Part shown: piece after piece, positions 17,901 through 26,316 of the stretch | Layout of the letters: each line of letters starts with the position of its first letter | How positions within the stretch are numbered: position 1 is the first letter of the stretch | Source: JBEVJK01 sp040510195 | GTDB lineage: Bacteria; Pseudomonadota; Alphaproteobacteria; Rhizobiales; Rhizobiaceae | Direction: 5' to 3' | DNA: 64,000 bases | Assembly: GCA_040510195.1 (NCBI GenBank) | Contig: JBEVJK010000069.1 | Location: 1-64,000, forward strand | The notes under the pieces: model-generated | What the model saw: the letters and a program-made list of their open reading frames with translations, nothing else | Told to the model about the DNA's origin: nothing | Database searches by the model: none | Translations under genes and position numbers: made by a program

Positions 17901-18732
17901 CCTCGATTTGAGCCATGGCGTCCCCGCTGCGCCGGTCTTGCTGGCGCGACAGGTGGTCGACCGCGGCGGCCAGCGTCCGCACCTTCTCCTCCAGCGATTG
18001 CAGGGAGAGCGATTCCGGCAAGTTGCCTACGGCGTTGCTGATGTGCTCGAGCCGCGCATGCAGCGCCGCGATCTCCGGATCGTCGGCAGCGCGCGTCCTG
18101 TCGGCCGCCAGCCGGTCCTCCAGCGAGGTCCAGCGGCGGTCGAGGTCGTGGAAGCGGGCGTCGACCGAGCGCACCGTCTCTTCGCGCGCCAGGCTGTCGA
18201 CTGTGCCCTTGACCTGCTCCAGCTCCTGGCGGAGCAGCCCGATGCCGCTCGCGTCGCTGCGCTCGGAAAGGTCGTGGATAGCGTGCGACAGGCGCTCGAA
18301 TTCGGCGCCGATCTCGGCGCCTTCGCGCCCATGGCCCGGATGAACGACCGCCTTGCCGATCTCATCGCGCAGGCTGTCGAACTCGCGCTGCAGCCCTGCC
18401 GTCATCTGGTTGCGCAACTCTTCCCTGAGGCTGTGCAGCTCCTCGACGATCTTGCCGACGGCCTGGAACCCGTCTTCCTGGCCCTTCACCCGCTCGATGT
18501 CGTGGGCGAGCGCCCTATACGAGCTCTCGGCCGCCGGCTTGGCGGCTGCAGTGCGCCCGGCCGCCGGCGGCCAGGACCGGTCTACCGCCGTCTCGGCGCG
18601 CGCATCGGCATGGTTCCGCTCCAGCCGCTGCTCGAGGTTCTCCAGCGAGCGGTTGAGGTCCTCCAGCGAGGTGTAAGACCGCCGTGCCCGCCCTTGGTTG
18701 AGGGAATCGAGATAGGATCGCTTGGTGTTCAT
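14986..18732 (-). CDS. podJ: PodJ-like polar organiser with Sel1 repeats and peptidoglycan-binding domain
   Basis: A 1248-residue protein. Residues 1-690 are long charged heptad-rich coiled coils, an acidic Pro/Ala linker follows, one membrane helix is at about 810-830, then a second Pro/Ala linker in the periplasm, Sel1-type repeats at about 985-1130 and a peptidoglycan-binding domain at about 1185-1240. This is the PodJ architecture: a cytoplasmic scaffold at the new pole and a periplasmic anchor, controlling polar growth and division in Rhizobiales. The region upstream contains CtrA-like TTAA boxes. The N-terminal start MNTKRS at 18732 follows GGGCGG. Confidence 0.88.
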   Translation of the reverse strand: MNTKRSYLDSLNQGRARRSYTSLEDLNRSLENLEQRLERNHADARAETAVDRSWPPAAGRTAAAKPAAESSYRALAHDIERVKGQEDGFQAVGKIVEELHSLREELRNQMTAGLQREFDSLRDEIGKAVVHPGHGREGAEIGAEFERLSHAIHDLSERSDASGIGLLRQELEQVKGTVDSLAREETVRSVDARFHDLDRRWTSLEDRLAADRTRAADDPEIAALHARLEHISNAVGNLPESLSLQSLEEKVRTLAAAVDHLSRQQDRRSGDAMAQIEERLDEISRAIVATASTIQQPSFDPQPFERIEARITSLARQIEELVEDEPNAEVLERLGVLSARVDDLAARADLPEQAVERLARQVAVIVDKLDQAPVDIVSGPILDGIEQRFDLLADVLDRRQNDAMQHGQALFRDLERRLDDVAARLDERPSAADTAGIMDEIDRRFTDFARRLEDQSGVPDDTVIRHLAARLDSISDRLDASAEQLAGIDPALIRNLEAQVSGLTDYLARPSATMPELEDLGPRLDEIERSLADQRSAILDAARHAAEDAVRSFGPAGSEPSAVVGLVDDFKALETLTRRSDERNAKTFEAIHDTLLKIVDRLAATEFLPAAAGPEPRRALDSTPSIDAADAEGVDPMDAVADEPDTGRGGQATVALTPAEAAAAAAVAAMSSEAPLPVENNRRRRSLLGGLTRAFGGKKEEQPAPAEPEPAVEAAPAAPQVELDEPFDPKAANRPLEPGSGAPDLGAIMKRVRDERGAPAKGAEGDAAKSDFIAAARRAAQAAAADVDIPKPAAEGESGGGRLGGLFRSRRKTVLLSATAIIVALAGMQLGKAFLAEDRQLAANPADDRSVEAVAAEPMQASVATDEPAAPRAAEEATPTTAESEAPQSADDERRHPEVAGITIAPGAEDAEPMEDTAALAEAPPAASAAAEDADLEPMPAAPTPPAVAHAQPAEPVKAAPAPAAITVPADAGPAPLRDAATGGDPKALYEIGMRFAEGRGVKADPKKAAEWYEKAAELGLAPAQYRIGNSYEKGTGVGRDVKKAKTWYQMAAAQGNASAMHNLAVLFAMGTDGVVDNQSAARWFTEAAEMGVKDSQFNLGILAAKGVGMPQDLEASYKWFALVAKDGDKDAAAKRDEVAKALKPDQLEKARGAAELWKAKPVNAETNRVEIPDSWREDNGTTAGVDMKKAVQNIQLILNKNGYDAGGADGLMGAKTKSAIAKFQTDNGLEATGEVNEKLVHELLAKK

Positions 18733-18933
18733 CGAACCGCCCGTTTGCCACGAAGCCGGTCACGGCCGGCTTGCCAAATTCCCCGGTCGGGAGCCGAAGC
18801 AGCCGCTCACGCGGGGGGCGAGCGGCGGAAGCTTGGTCTTCCGGGGCGTTCCAGGCCCCTGATCCGAAAAGCCGTGAAGAACAATTGACAGGATAGCCAC
18901 GGTGCACCGACCTGCGAACAATTCCTCAATCAT

Positions 18934-18960
18934 GGTAAACAACCCGTTAACCAACCTTAA
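18934..18960. promoter_or_regulatory. Candidate CtrA binding region upstream of podJ
   Basis: GGTAAAC (18934-18940) and GTTAACC (18946-18952) are inverted with one mismatch, and TTAA at 18947-18950 is followed six bases later by TTAA at 18957-18960. CtrA, the alphaproteobacterial cell-cycle regulator, recognises TTAA-N7-TTAA; the spacing here is one short. In Caulobacter, podJ is cell-cycle controlled, which makes the assignment reasonable but not proven. Confidence 0.4.
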
Positions 18961-19032
18961 TTTTTGGCTGAGAAGGGTGCGACACCGTGGCTGCCGCAGC
19001 GTCTTGCGTGGCGAAAAGCCGTCGCCTATATG

Positions 19033-19048
19033 CTTACGTAAACGTAAG
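19033..19048. promoter_or_regulatory. Palindromic operator upstream of the MerR gene
   Basis: CTTACGTAAACGTAAG consists of 7-bp arms CTTACGT/ACGTAAG around AA. It shares CGTAAACGT with the palindrome before the beta-oxidation operon (read on the minus strand there). It lies 120 bp before the regulator start, so autoregulation is likely. The shape is that of LiuR-type MerR operators. Confidence 0.6.
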
Positions 19049-19168
19049 AGGCGTACCCATCGCGCTGTCTTTCGAGTGACTTTAGTCGAAACCGTCAAGG
19101 ACATGTCGCCCCGCACAAAGGGTCTGACCGCGCTCGCGCCGCGAGCGCCATAATGGGCAAGCAAACAA

Positions 19169-19633
19169 ATGATGACACTGATGACGGCCGCTGCTGCGGC
19201 CAATACGAACGACTCGGCCGAAGCTTCGCAGCATGAGGACTTTATCCGCATCGGCGAGATGGCCAAGCGCCACGAGGTGACGCTGAGGACGCTCCGCTTC
19301 TATGAGGACAAGGGCCTGCTGAACCCTCGGCGGGAAGGCACGACGCGCCTCTACACGCGGCGCGACAACGCGCGCCTCAAGCTGATCCTGCTCGGCCGCA
19401 AGGTCGGCTTCTCGCTGCGCGAGGTCAAACAGATGATCGACCTTTACGACCCCGCGGGCTCGAACGCCAAGCAGCTGCGGCTGACCCTCGAAAAGTCGGA
19501 GAAGCAGCTGGGCCGCCTGGAGCGCCAGCGCCAGTCGCTGGACGAGGCCATCCGCGAGCTCTCGGGCCTCATCGACGTCGTGCGCGGCATGATGGCCGAG
19601 CGCCAGGGTCAGGCCGTCAGCGCCTCCGCCTGA
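19169..19633 (+). CDS. MerR family regulator of the beta-oxidation operon
   Basis: A 154-residue MerR-type activator/repressor. A short N-terminal extension is followed by the winged helix-turn-helix (IRIGEMAKRHEVTLRTLRFYEDKGLL, residues about 27-52) and a C-terminal coiled coil for dimerisation. No metal-binding cysteines occur, so it is not a metal sensor. The LiuR/fatty-acid branch of MerR controls acyl-CoA catabolism, and here the gene stands directly before two acyl-CoA dehydrogenases, a thiolase and a FadJ-like enzyme. Two related palindromes, one before this gene and one before the operon, are its probable sites. A further in-frame ATG at 19172 is an alternative start. Confidence 0.88.
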   Translation: MMTLMTAAAAANTNDSAEASQHEDFIRIGEMAKRHEVTLRTLRFYEDKGLLNPRREGTTRLYTRRDNARLKLILLGRKVGFSLREVKQMIDLYDPAGSNAKQLRLTLEKSEKQLGRLERQRQSLDEAIRELSGLIDVVRGMMAERQGQAVSASA

Positions 19634-19640
19634 CCAAGAC

Positions 19641-19660
19641 TGACGTTTACGGAAACGTCA
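19641..19660. promoter_or_regulatory. Operator of the beta-oxidation operon
   Basis: TGACGTTTACGGAAACGTCA has perfect 8-bp arms with an ACGG centre. It lies 75 bp before the first acyl-CoA dehydrogenase start and is followed by AAAATTTGCTAGGACGAT, in which a -10 element may lie. The shared CGTAAACGT core with 19033-19048 supports binding by the adjacent MerR protein. Confidence 0.65.
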
Positions 19661-19734
19661 AAATTTGCTAGGACGATCCTTCGCCGCCCGGCAGGGGCGG
19701 CGAATGCAAGAAATGCGTGAGCGGAGGATGCTCG

Positions 19735-21528
19735 ATGCCGAGCTACAGGGCACCGGTCCAGGACACGTTGTTCGTCTTGAGTGACGTGCTCGGCTACGAG
19801 CGCTACGGCAACCTCGCCGGCTTCGCCGACGCCACGCCGGACGTGCTGGAAGCGATCCTCAACGAAGGCGCCAAGCTCGCCGAGACGGTGATCCTGCCGA
19901 CCAACCGCGACGGCGACGTCGAGGGCTGCACGCGCCATCCCGACGGCTCGGTCGCCACGCCGAAGAGCTTCCGCGCCGCCTATGACCGCTACCGCGAGGG
20001 GGGCTGGATCGGCCTCGCGGCGCCGGTCGAATATGGCGGGCAGGGCCTGCCCTTTGCGGTCCATTCTGCGGTCGGCGAGTATCTCGCCTCTGCCAACATG
20101 GCACTGATGATGTATCCGGGCCTCAGCCAGGGCGCCATCGCGGCGCTGCTGGCCCACGGCACGGGCGAGCAGAAGGCCGCCTGGGTGCCCCGCCTGGTGG
20201 AGGGGATTTGGACCGGCACCATGAACCTCACCGAGCCGCATTGCGGCACGGACCTCGGCCTGCTGCGCACCAAGGCGGTGCCCGAACCGGACGGCACCTA
20301 TCGCATCTTCGGACAGAAGATCTTCATCTCGGCCGGCGAGCACGACCTGGCGGAGAACATCGTGCACCTGGTGCTCGCGCGCATCGAGGGTGCGCCGGAG
20401 GGCGTCAGGGGCATCTCGCTCTTCATCGTGCCGAAGTTCAAGCTCGACGGCGACCGGCTGGGCGAGCGCAACGCTCTCGTCTGCGGCGCCATCGAAAAGA
20501 AGATGGGCATCCACGGCAACAGCACCTGCGTCATGAACTATGACGGAGCGGAGGGCTACCTGCTCGGCGAGCCGAATGGCGGCCTCAAGGCGATGTTCGT
20601 GATGATGAACGAGGCGAGGCTCGGCGTCGGCATGCAGGGCCTCTCCATCGGCGAGGTCGCCTACCAGAACGCTGCCGCCTATGCCCGGGAGCGGCTGCAA
20701 GGCCGCTCGCTTTCCGGGGCCAAGGCGCCGGACAGGCCGGCCGACCCGATCATCGTCCACCCCGACATCCGCCGCAAGCTGATGACCATGCGCGCCGTCA
20801 ACGAGGGGGGCCGGGCGCTCTATCTTTGGACGGCGCTGCAGGCCGACGTGGCGCATCGCTCGTCCGACGAGGCCGAGCGACAGGCCGCCGACGACCATCT
20901 CGGCCTGATGACGCCGGTGCTCAAGGGCGTGCTGACGGACAAGGGCTTCGAGCATGCGGTGATGGCGCAGCAGGTGTTCGGCGGCCACGGCTACATCGAA
21001 GAGCACGGCATGAGCCAGTTCGTGCGCGACGCCCGTATCGCCATGATCTACGAGGGCGCCAACGGCATCCAGGCGCTCGACCTGGTCGGCCGCAAGCTTG
21101 CGATGAACGGCGGCCGCGCGCTGCAGGCCTTCTTCAAGGACGTTGGCGCCTTCTGCGAGGCCAACCGCGCCGACGAGCGCCTGGCGCCGTTCACCAAGGC
21201 GCTCAAGAAGGGCCTGAACGACCTCCAGGCCGCCACTGTCTGGCTGATGCAGAACGGCCCCAAGCACCCCGACAACGCCGGCGCCGCCTCGACCGACTAC
21301 ATGCATCTCTTCGGCCTCGTGGCCCTCGGCTACATGTGGGGCCTGATGGTCAAGGCGGCCGGGGAGCGCCTCGACGAAGGCGGCGCTTCCAACGTCCCCT
21401 TCTATGAGGCTAAGCTTGCCACCGGCCGCTTCTACATGGAGCGGCTGATGCCGGAGACGGCGACGCGTCTCGCGCGCATCGCGAGCGGCGCCGACAGCCT
21501 GATGGCGCTGCCGGCGGAGGCGTTCTGA
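19735..21528 (+). CDS. Acyl-CoA dehydrogenase, long form
   Basis: A 597-residue FAD enzyme that introduces the alpha-beta double bond into acyl-CoA. The order is N-terminal helices (with a PVEYGGQGLP motif), the beta-barrel with MNLTEPHCGTDL and the C-terminal helical domain, extended by about 150 residues as in long-chain dehydrogenases of this clade. The catalytic Glu probably lies in MIYEGANGIQALDL. The start at 19735 is preferred over GTG at 19717 because GGAGG sits seven bases before it. It is the first gene of a four-gene operon with gaps of about 35 bp, behind a MerR-type operator. Confidence 0.9.
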   Translation: MPSYRAPVQDTLFVLSDVLGYERYGNLAGFADATPDVLEAILNEGAKLAETVILPTNRDGDVEGCTRHPDGSVATPKSFRAAYDRYREGGWIGLAAPVEYGGQGLPFAVHSAVGEYLASANMALMMYPGLSQGAIAALLAHGTGEQKAAWVPRLVEGIWTGTMNLTEPHCGTDLGLLRTKAVPEPDGTYRIFGQKIFISAGEHDLAENIVHLVLARIEGAPEGVRGISLFIVPKFKLDGDRLGERNALVCGAIEKKMGIHGNSTCVMNYDGAEGYLLGEPNGGLKAMFVMMNEARLGVGMQGLSIGEVAYQNAAAYARERLQGRSLSGAKAPDRPADPIIVHPDIRRKLMTMRAVNEGGRALYLWTALQADVAHRSSDEAERQAADDHLGLMTPVLKGVLTDKGFEHAVMAQQVFGGHGYIEEHGMSQFVRDARIAMIYEGANGIQALDLVGRKLAMNGGRALQAFFKDVGAFCEANRADERLAPFTKALKKGLNDLQAATVWLMQNGPKHPDNAGAASTDYMHLFGLVALGYMWGLMVKAAGERLDEGGASNVPFYEAKLATGRFYMERLMPETATRLARIASGADSLMALPAEAF

Positions 21529-21563
21529 ACGGTCGCCGGCCGGTCGAGGAGGAGGAAGCGTCA

Positions 21564-22736
21564 TTGGCCACGGACCCCGCCGATTTTCTCGGCCTGCCGC
21601 GCCCGGACTGGGCGGGCGAAGAGGTCGCCATGCTCTACGACATGGCGGTGCGCTTCCTTGCCGAGGAGGTCGCGCCGCACTACGACCGCTATGAGAAGAA
21701 CGAGATCGTCGACCGCTCCGCCTGGGAAAGCGCCGGGCGGGCGGGCCTGCTCTGCGCCTCCATGCCGGAGGCCTATGGCGGGGCCGGCGGCACCTTCGCC
21801 CACGAGAGCGTGATCGCCGAGGCGCTCGGCCATGTCGGGGTCGACGGTTTCGGCATCGCGCTCCACAATGCCATCGTCGCGCCCTACATCCTCCACTACG
21901 GCTCCGAGGAGCAGAAGAGGGCGTGGCTGCCGAAGATGGCGAGCGGCGAGCTGATCGGCGCCATTGCCATGACCGAGCCCGGTGCCGGCTCGGACCTGCA
22001 GAACGTCAGGACGCGTGCCGAGCGCGACGGCAACCAGTATCGCATCAACGGCTCCAAGACCTTCATCACCAACGGCCAGAACGCCAACCTGATCGTCGTC
22101 GTGACCAAGACAGACCCCTCGCGCGGTGCCAAAGGCACCTCGCTCCTTGTCGTCGAGACCGACGGTGCCGAGGGCTTCCAGCGCGGCCGCAACCTCGACA
22201 AGATCGGCCTCAAGGCCAACGACACCTCTGAGCTCTTCTTCAACGACGTTCGCGTGCCGACGGCCAACCTGCTCGGCCAGGAGGAAGGCCAGGGCTTCGT
22301 CCAGCTGATGCAGCAGCTGCCGCAAGAGCGGCTGCTGATCGCCGCACAGGGGATCGGCATGATCGAGCGGGCGCTCGCCGTCACCACCGACTACGTCAAG
22401 CAGCGCAAGGCCTTCGGCAAGGCCGTCATCGAGTTCCAGAACACCCAGTTCAAGCTGGCGGAGCTGAAGACGGAAGCCACCCTCGGCCGCGTCTTCTACA
22501 ACGACTGCGTCAGGCGCCACGTGGATGGCGGCCTCGACGCCGTGACCGCCTCCATGGCCAAATACTGGCTGACCGACCTGCAGTGCAAGGTGGTGGACGA
22601 GTGCCTGCAGCTGCACGGCGGCTACGGCTATATGAACGAATATCCGATCGCCAGGATGTATCGCGACGCCCGTGTGCAGCGCATCTATGGCGGCACCAAC
22701 GAGATCATGAAGCTGCTGATCGCGCGGAGCCTTTGA
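21564..22736 (+). CDS. Acyl-CoA dehydrogenase, short form
   Basis: A 390-residue acyl-CoA dehydrogenase of ordinary length. It has the FAD signature AMTEPGAGSDLQ, the QRKAFGK segment and the C-terminal RIYGGTNEIMKLLIARSL with the catalytic Glu typical of long-chain and isovaleryl types in that position. The TTG start is preceded by GGAGGAGGAAG. It is the second gene of the operon; together with the 597-residue enzyme it would give two different chain-length ranges. Isovaleryl- or citronellyl-CoA type activity is also possible. Confidence 0.92.
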   Translation: MATDPADFLGLPRPDWAGEEVAMLYDMAVRFLAEEVAPHYDRYEKNEIVDRSAWESAGRAGLLCASMPEAYGGAGGTFAHESVIAEALGHVGVDGFGIALHNAIVAPYILHYGSEEQKRAWLPKMASGELIGAIAMTEPGAGSDLQNVRTRAERDGNQYRINGSKTFITNGQNANLIVVVTKTDPSRGAKGTSLLVVETDGAEGFQRGRNLDKIGLKANDTSELFFNDVRVPTANLLGQEEGQGFVQLMQQLPQERLLIAAQGIGMIERALAVTTDYVKQRKAFGKAVIEFQNTQFKLAELKTEATLGRVFYNDCVRRHVDGGLDAVTASMAKYWLTDLQCKVVDECLQLHGGYGYMNEYPIARMYRDARVQRIYGGTNEIMKLLIARSL

Positions 22737-22770
22737 GGCTCGATAGCGCCCGAACGGAAAGGCCAGGCCA

Positions 22771-23979
22771 ATGACCGATGCTTATGTCTATGACGCCGTG
22801 CGCACGCCGCGCGGCCGCGGCAAGAAGGACGGCGCGCTGCACGAGGTGCCGGCCGTTCGCCTCGGCGCCAAGGTGCTCGAGGCGCTGCGCGACCGCAACG
22901 GGCTCGACACCGCCAAGGTCGACGACATCATCTTCGGCTGCGTCGACCCGGTCGGCGAGGCGGGCTCGGTCATTCCGCGCTCCGCCGCCTTCGAGGCGGG
23001 CTACGACAACCGCGCGCCGGGCATGCAGATCTCCCGCTTCTGCGCCTCCGGGCTCGACGCCATCAACCTCGGCGCCGCCAAGATCGCGCAGGGTGCCGAC
23101 GAGATCGTCATCGCCGGCGGCGTGGAATCGATGTCGCGCGTCGGCATGGGCATGTCCGGCGGCGCCTGGTTCATGGATCCCTCTGTCGGCCTGCCGGCCT
23201 ACTTCATGCCGCAGGGCGTCTCCGCCGACCTCATCGCCACCAAGTACGGCTTCTCGCGGGACGACGTCGACGCCTATGCGGTGGAGAGCCAGAAGCGGGC
23301 GGCCAAGGCCTGGGACAAGGGCTATTTCAAGGGGTCGGTGGTGCCGGTGAAGGACCAGAACGGCCTGACCATCCTCGACCGCGACGAGCACATGCGGCCC
23401 TCGACCGACATGCAGGCGCTGGCTGCGCTCAATCCGTCCTTCGTCATGCCGGGCGAGATGGGCGGCTTCTCCGCCGTCGCCATCCAGCGCCATCCCGAGG
23501 TCGAGGAGATCGACTACGTGCACCACGCGGGCAATTCGTCGGGCATCGTCGACGGCGCCGCCGCCGTGCTGCTCGGCAGCAAGAAGGCCGGCAAGGCAAT
23601 GGGCGTCAAGCCGCGCGCGCGCATCCGCGCTTTCGCCAACATTGGCTCCGAGCCGGCGCTGATGCTGACCGGCCCCGTCGACGTCACCGAGAAGCTCCTG
23701 GCCCGGGCCAGGATGAAGCGCGACGACATCGACCTCTTCGAGCTCAACGAGGCCTTCGCCTCGGTGGTGCTGCGCTACATGCAGGCCTTCGACATCGATC
23801 ACGCCAGCATCAACGTCAATGGCGGCGCCATCGCCATGGGCCATCCGCTCGGCGCCACCGGCGCCATGATCTTCGGCACCGTGCTTGACGAGCTCGAGCG
23901 CCGCGACCTGAACACCGCCCTCGTCACGCTGTGCATCGGCGCTGGCATGGGCACCGCGACCATCATCGAGCGGGTCTGA
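22771..23979 (+). CDS. Acetyl-CoA C-acyltransferase (thiolase)
   Basis: A 402-residue degradative thiolase cleaving 3-ketoacyl-CoA. The nucleophilic Cys is at 91 in SRFCASG, NEAFA is present, the catalytic His is at 358 in GHPLG and the second Cys at 388 in CIGAGMG. The length matches FadA/FadI-like enzymes. It is third in the operon, between the dehydrogenases and the FadJ-like fusion, completing one turn of beta-oxidation. Confidence 0.94.
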   Translation: MTDAYVYDAVRTPRGRGKKDGALHEVPAVRLGAKVLEALRDRNGLDTAKVDDIIFGCVDPVGEAGSVIPRSAAFEAGYDNRAPGMQISRFCASGLDAINLGAAKIAQGADEIVIAGGVESMSRVGMGMSGGAWFMDPSVGLPAYFMPQGVSADLIATKYGFSRDDVDAYAVESQKRAAKAWDKGYFKGSVVPVKDQNGLTILDRDEHMRPSTDMQALAALNPSFVMPGEMGGFSAVAIQRHPEVEEIDYVHHAGNSSGIVDGAAAVLLGSKKAGKAMGVKPRARIRAFANIGSEPALMLTGPVDVTEKLLARARMKRDDIDLFELNEAFASVVLRYMQAFDIDHASINVNGGAIAMGHPLGATGAMIFGTVLDELERRDLNTALVTLCIGAGMGTATIIERV

Positions 23980-24016
23980 TGCCCGGAGCATCGGCTGGCC
24001 AAGGCGAGGAATTGCG

Positions 24017-26236
24017 ATGAGCTATGAGAACTTCACCGTCGTGACCGACAGCGACGGGATCGCGCTCGTGACCTGGGACATGCCCGATCGATCGATGAAC
24101 GTCTTCGACGAAGGCGTGCTCGAGGAGCTCGACAGGATCGTCGACCAGGTCGCCGCCGACCCGGCGGTCAAGGGAGCCGTCCTGACCTCCGGCAAGGAAA
24201 GCTTCTCCGGCGGCGCCGACCTCACCATGCTGCGCCGCATGCTGGAACGTTTCGAGGCGGAGAAGGCCAGGGACAAGGACAAGGCGGTGCGCTTCCTGTT
24301 CGACACCGTCGGCCGCATGACCTGGCTGTTCCGCAAGCTGGAGACCAGCGGCAAGCCGTGGGTTTCCGCGATCAACGGCACCTGCATGGGCGGCGCCTTC
24401 GAGCTGTCGCTGGCCTGTCACGGTCGGGTTGCCGCCGACGCGGAAAATGTGAGGATCTCGCTTCCCGAGGTGAAGGTCGGCATCTTCCCCGGCGCCGGCG
24501 GCACCCAGCGGGTGCCCCGCCTGGCTCAGCCCCAGGAAGCGCTGCAGATGCTGACGTCCGGCCAGACGCTGACGCTGCAGAAGGCCAAGGCGATGGGCCT
24601 TCTTCATGCGGTCGCCGAGCCGGCGCAGCTCGTGGAGACGGCGAAGGCGATGATCCGCGACGGCCTGAAGCCCGTGCAGCCCTGGGACGAAAAGGGCTTC
24701 AGGCTGCCGGGTTTCCCGGTCTACTCCGCACAGGGCGCCAATCTCTGGCCGCCGGCCATCGCCATCCTGCGCCGCGAGACCTACGGCAACTATCCGGCGG
24801 CCGCGGCGATCCTCAAATGCGTCTACGAGGGCCTGCTGGTGCCTTTCGACACCGCTCTCAGGATCGAGCAGCGCTACTTCACGGAAATCCTGCAGACGCG
24901 CGAGGCGGCGGCGATGATCCGCTCCCTTTTCGTCTCCCTGCAGGAGCTCAACAAGGGCGCGCGACGGCCGGCTGGCGTGCCCGAGACCAAATTCGGCAAG
25001 ATCGGCGTGCTGGGAGCCGGCTTCATGGGCGCCGGCATCGCCTATGTGACCGCCAAAGCCGGCATCCCGGTCGTGCTGGTCGACCGCGACCAGGCGTCGG
25101 CCGACAAGGGCAAGGCGTATTCCGAGGGCCTGATCGCCGAGCAGGTGAAGAAGGGGCGGGCGAAGCCGGACGACAAGGAGAAGCTTCTGTCGCTGATTAC
25201 GCCGACTGCCGACTACGCGGCGCTCGAGGGCTCCGATCTGGTGATCGAAGCGGTGTTCGAGGATTCCGTCGTCAAGACGGCGGCGATCGAGAAGGCTGAG
25301 GCGGCGCTGGAGCCCGACGCCGTGTTCGCCTCCAACACCTCCACCATTCCCATCACCGCCCTGGCGAAAGCCTCGGCGAGACCCAAGGACTTCATCGGCC
25401 TGCACTTCTTCTCGCCGGTCGACAGGATGATGCTGGTCGAGATCATCCTCGGCAAGAAGACCGGCGACAAGGCGCTCGCCGTGGCGATCGACTATGTCCG
25501 CGCCATCAAGAAGACGCCCATCGTCGTCAACGACACCCGCGGCTTTTACGTCAACCGCTGCGTGTTGCGCTACATGTCCGAGGCCTACCGTATGCTGATC
25601 GAGGGCGTTCCCGCGGCGATGATCGAAAATGCCGCCCGGATGGCCGGCATGCCGGTCGGGCCGCTCGCCCTGACCGACGAGACGGCCATCGACCTCGCGC
25701 AGAAGATCATGCGGCAGACCATTCGCGACCTCGGCGACGAGGCGGTCGATGCCGGTCAGATGAAGCTCATCGATACGCTGGTCGACAAGCACGGGCGGCA
25801 GGGCCGCAAGAACGGCAAGGGCTTCTACGACTATCCCGCAAAGCCGGCGAAGAAGCGCCTCTGGCCCGGCCTCAAGGAGCTCTATCCGCAGCAGGATCCC
25901 GACAAGGTCGACGTGGCGGAGCTGAAGCAGCGCTTCCTGGCCACGATCGCGCTGGAGGCGGCGCGCGTCATGGAGGAGGGCATCGTCACCGATCCGCGCG
26001 AGGCCGACGTCGGCTCGATCCTCGCCTTTGGCTTCGCCCCCTACACCGGCGGCGCCCTGTCCTACATCGACGGCGTCGGAGCCGCGGCCTTCGTCGCGAC
26101 CGCCAAGCGGCTGAAGAAGCGGTATGGCAGCCAGTTCAAGCCGCCCAGGCTCTTGCTCGACATGGCGGACAAGGGCGAGACCTTTTACGACCGCTTCGCC
26201 CCGGCCGATGGCAAGGACGCGCGCAGAGCGGCGTGA
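24017..26236 (+). CDS. FadJ-like fusion: enoyl-CoA hydratase / 3-hydroxyacyl-CoA dehydrogenase
   Basis: A 739-residue multifunctional beta-oxidation subunit. Residues 1-190 are the crotonase domain with INGTCMGGAFELSLACH (oxyanion hole) and the LPEVKVGIFPGAGGTQR segment holding the catalytic Glu. The dehydrogenase Rossmann motif GAGFMGAGIA starts at about 333, HFFSPVDRMMLVEII follows, and two C-terminal helical dehydrogenase domains end the chain. With the thiolase next to it, this forms an alpha-2 beta-2 trifunctional complex in related bacteria. It is the last gene of the operon. Confidence 0.94.
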   Translation: MSYENFTVVTDSDGIALVTWDMPDRSMNVFDEGVLEELDRIVDQVAADPAVKGAVLTSGKESFSGGADLTMLRRMLERFEAEKARDKDKAVRFLFDTVGRMTWLFRKLETSGKPWVSAINGTCMGGAFELSLACHGRVAADAENVRISLPEVKVGIFPGAGGTQRVPRLAQPQEALQMLTSGQTLTLQKAKAMGLLHAVAEPAQLVETAKAMIRDGLKPVQPWDEKGFRLPGFPVYSAQGANLWPPAIAILRRETYGNYPAAAAILKCVYEGLLVPFDTALRIEQRYFTEILQTREAAAMIRSLFVSLQELNKGARRPAGVPETKFGKIGVLGAGFMGAGIAYVTAKAGIPVVLVDRDQASADKGKAYSEGLIAEQVKKGRAKPDDKEKLLSLITPTADYAALEGSDLVIEAVFEDSVVKTAAIEKAEAALEPDAVFASNTSTIPITALAKASARPKDFIGLHFFSPVDRMMLVEIILGKKTGDKALAVAIDYVRAIKKTPIVVNDTRGFYVNRCVLRYMSEAYRMLIEGVPAAMIENAARMAGMPVGPLALTDETAIDLAQKIMRQTIRDLGDEAVDAGQMKLIDTLVDKHGRQGRKNGKGFYDYPAKPAKKRLWPGLKELYPQQDPDKVDVAELKQRFLATIALEAARVMEEGIVTDPREADVGSILAFGFAPYTGGALSYIDGVGAAAFVATAKRLKKRYGSQFKPPRLLLDMADKGETFYDRFAPADGKDARRAA

Positions 26237-26316
26237 GCCGCGCTGCGCTGGACAAGGATGGGAGTGGCGTCTAAGAAGGTTTCCAAAGGCATTTTTTCTT
26301 ATCTGGGAGCCGAATC

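Larger units (their letters stand above)
18733..19168. other. Intergenic region between podJ and the MerR gene
   Basis: This 436-bp divergent region holds no credible gene. The first half is G+C rich; 18885-19050 is A+T rich and contains TTGACA at 18885-18890, a GGTAAAC/GTTAACC inverted repeat, TTAA pairs and the MerR-type palindrome described separately. Short frames here lack ribosome-binding sites. Confidence 0.6.
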
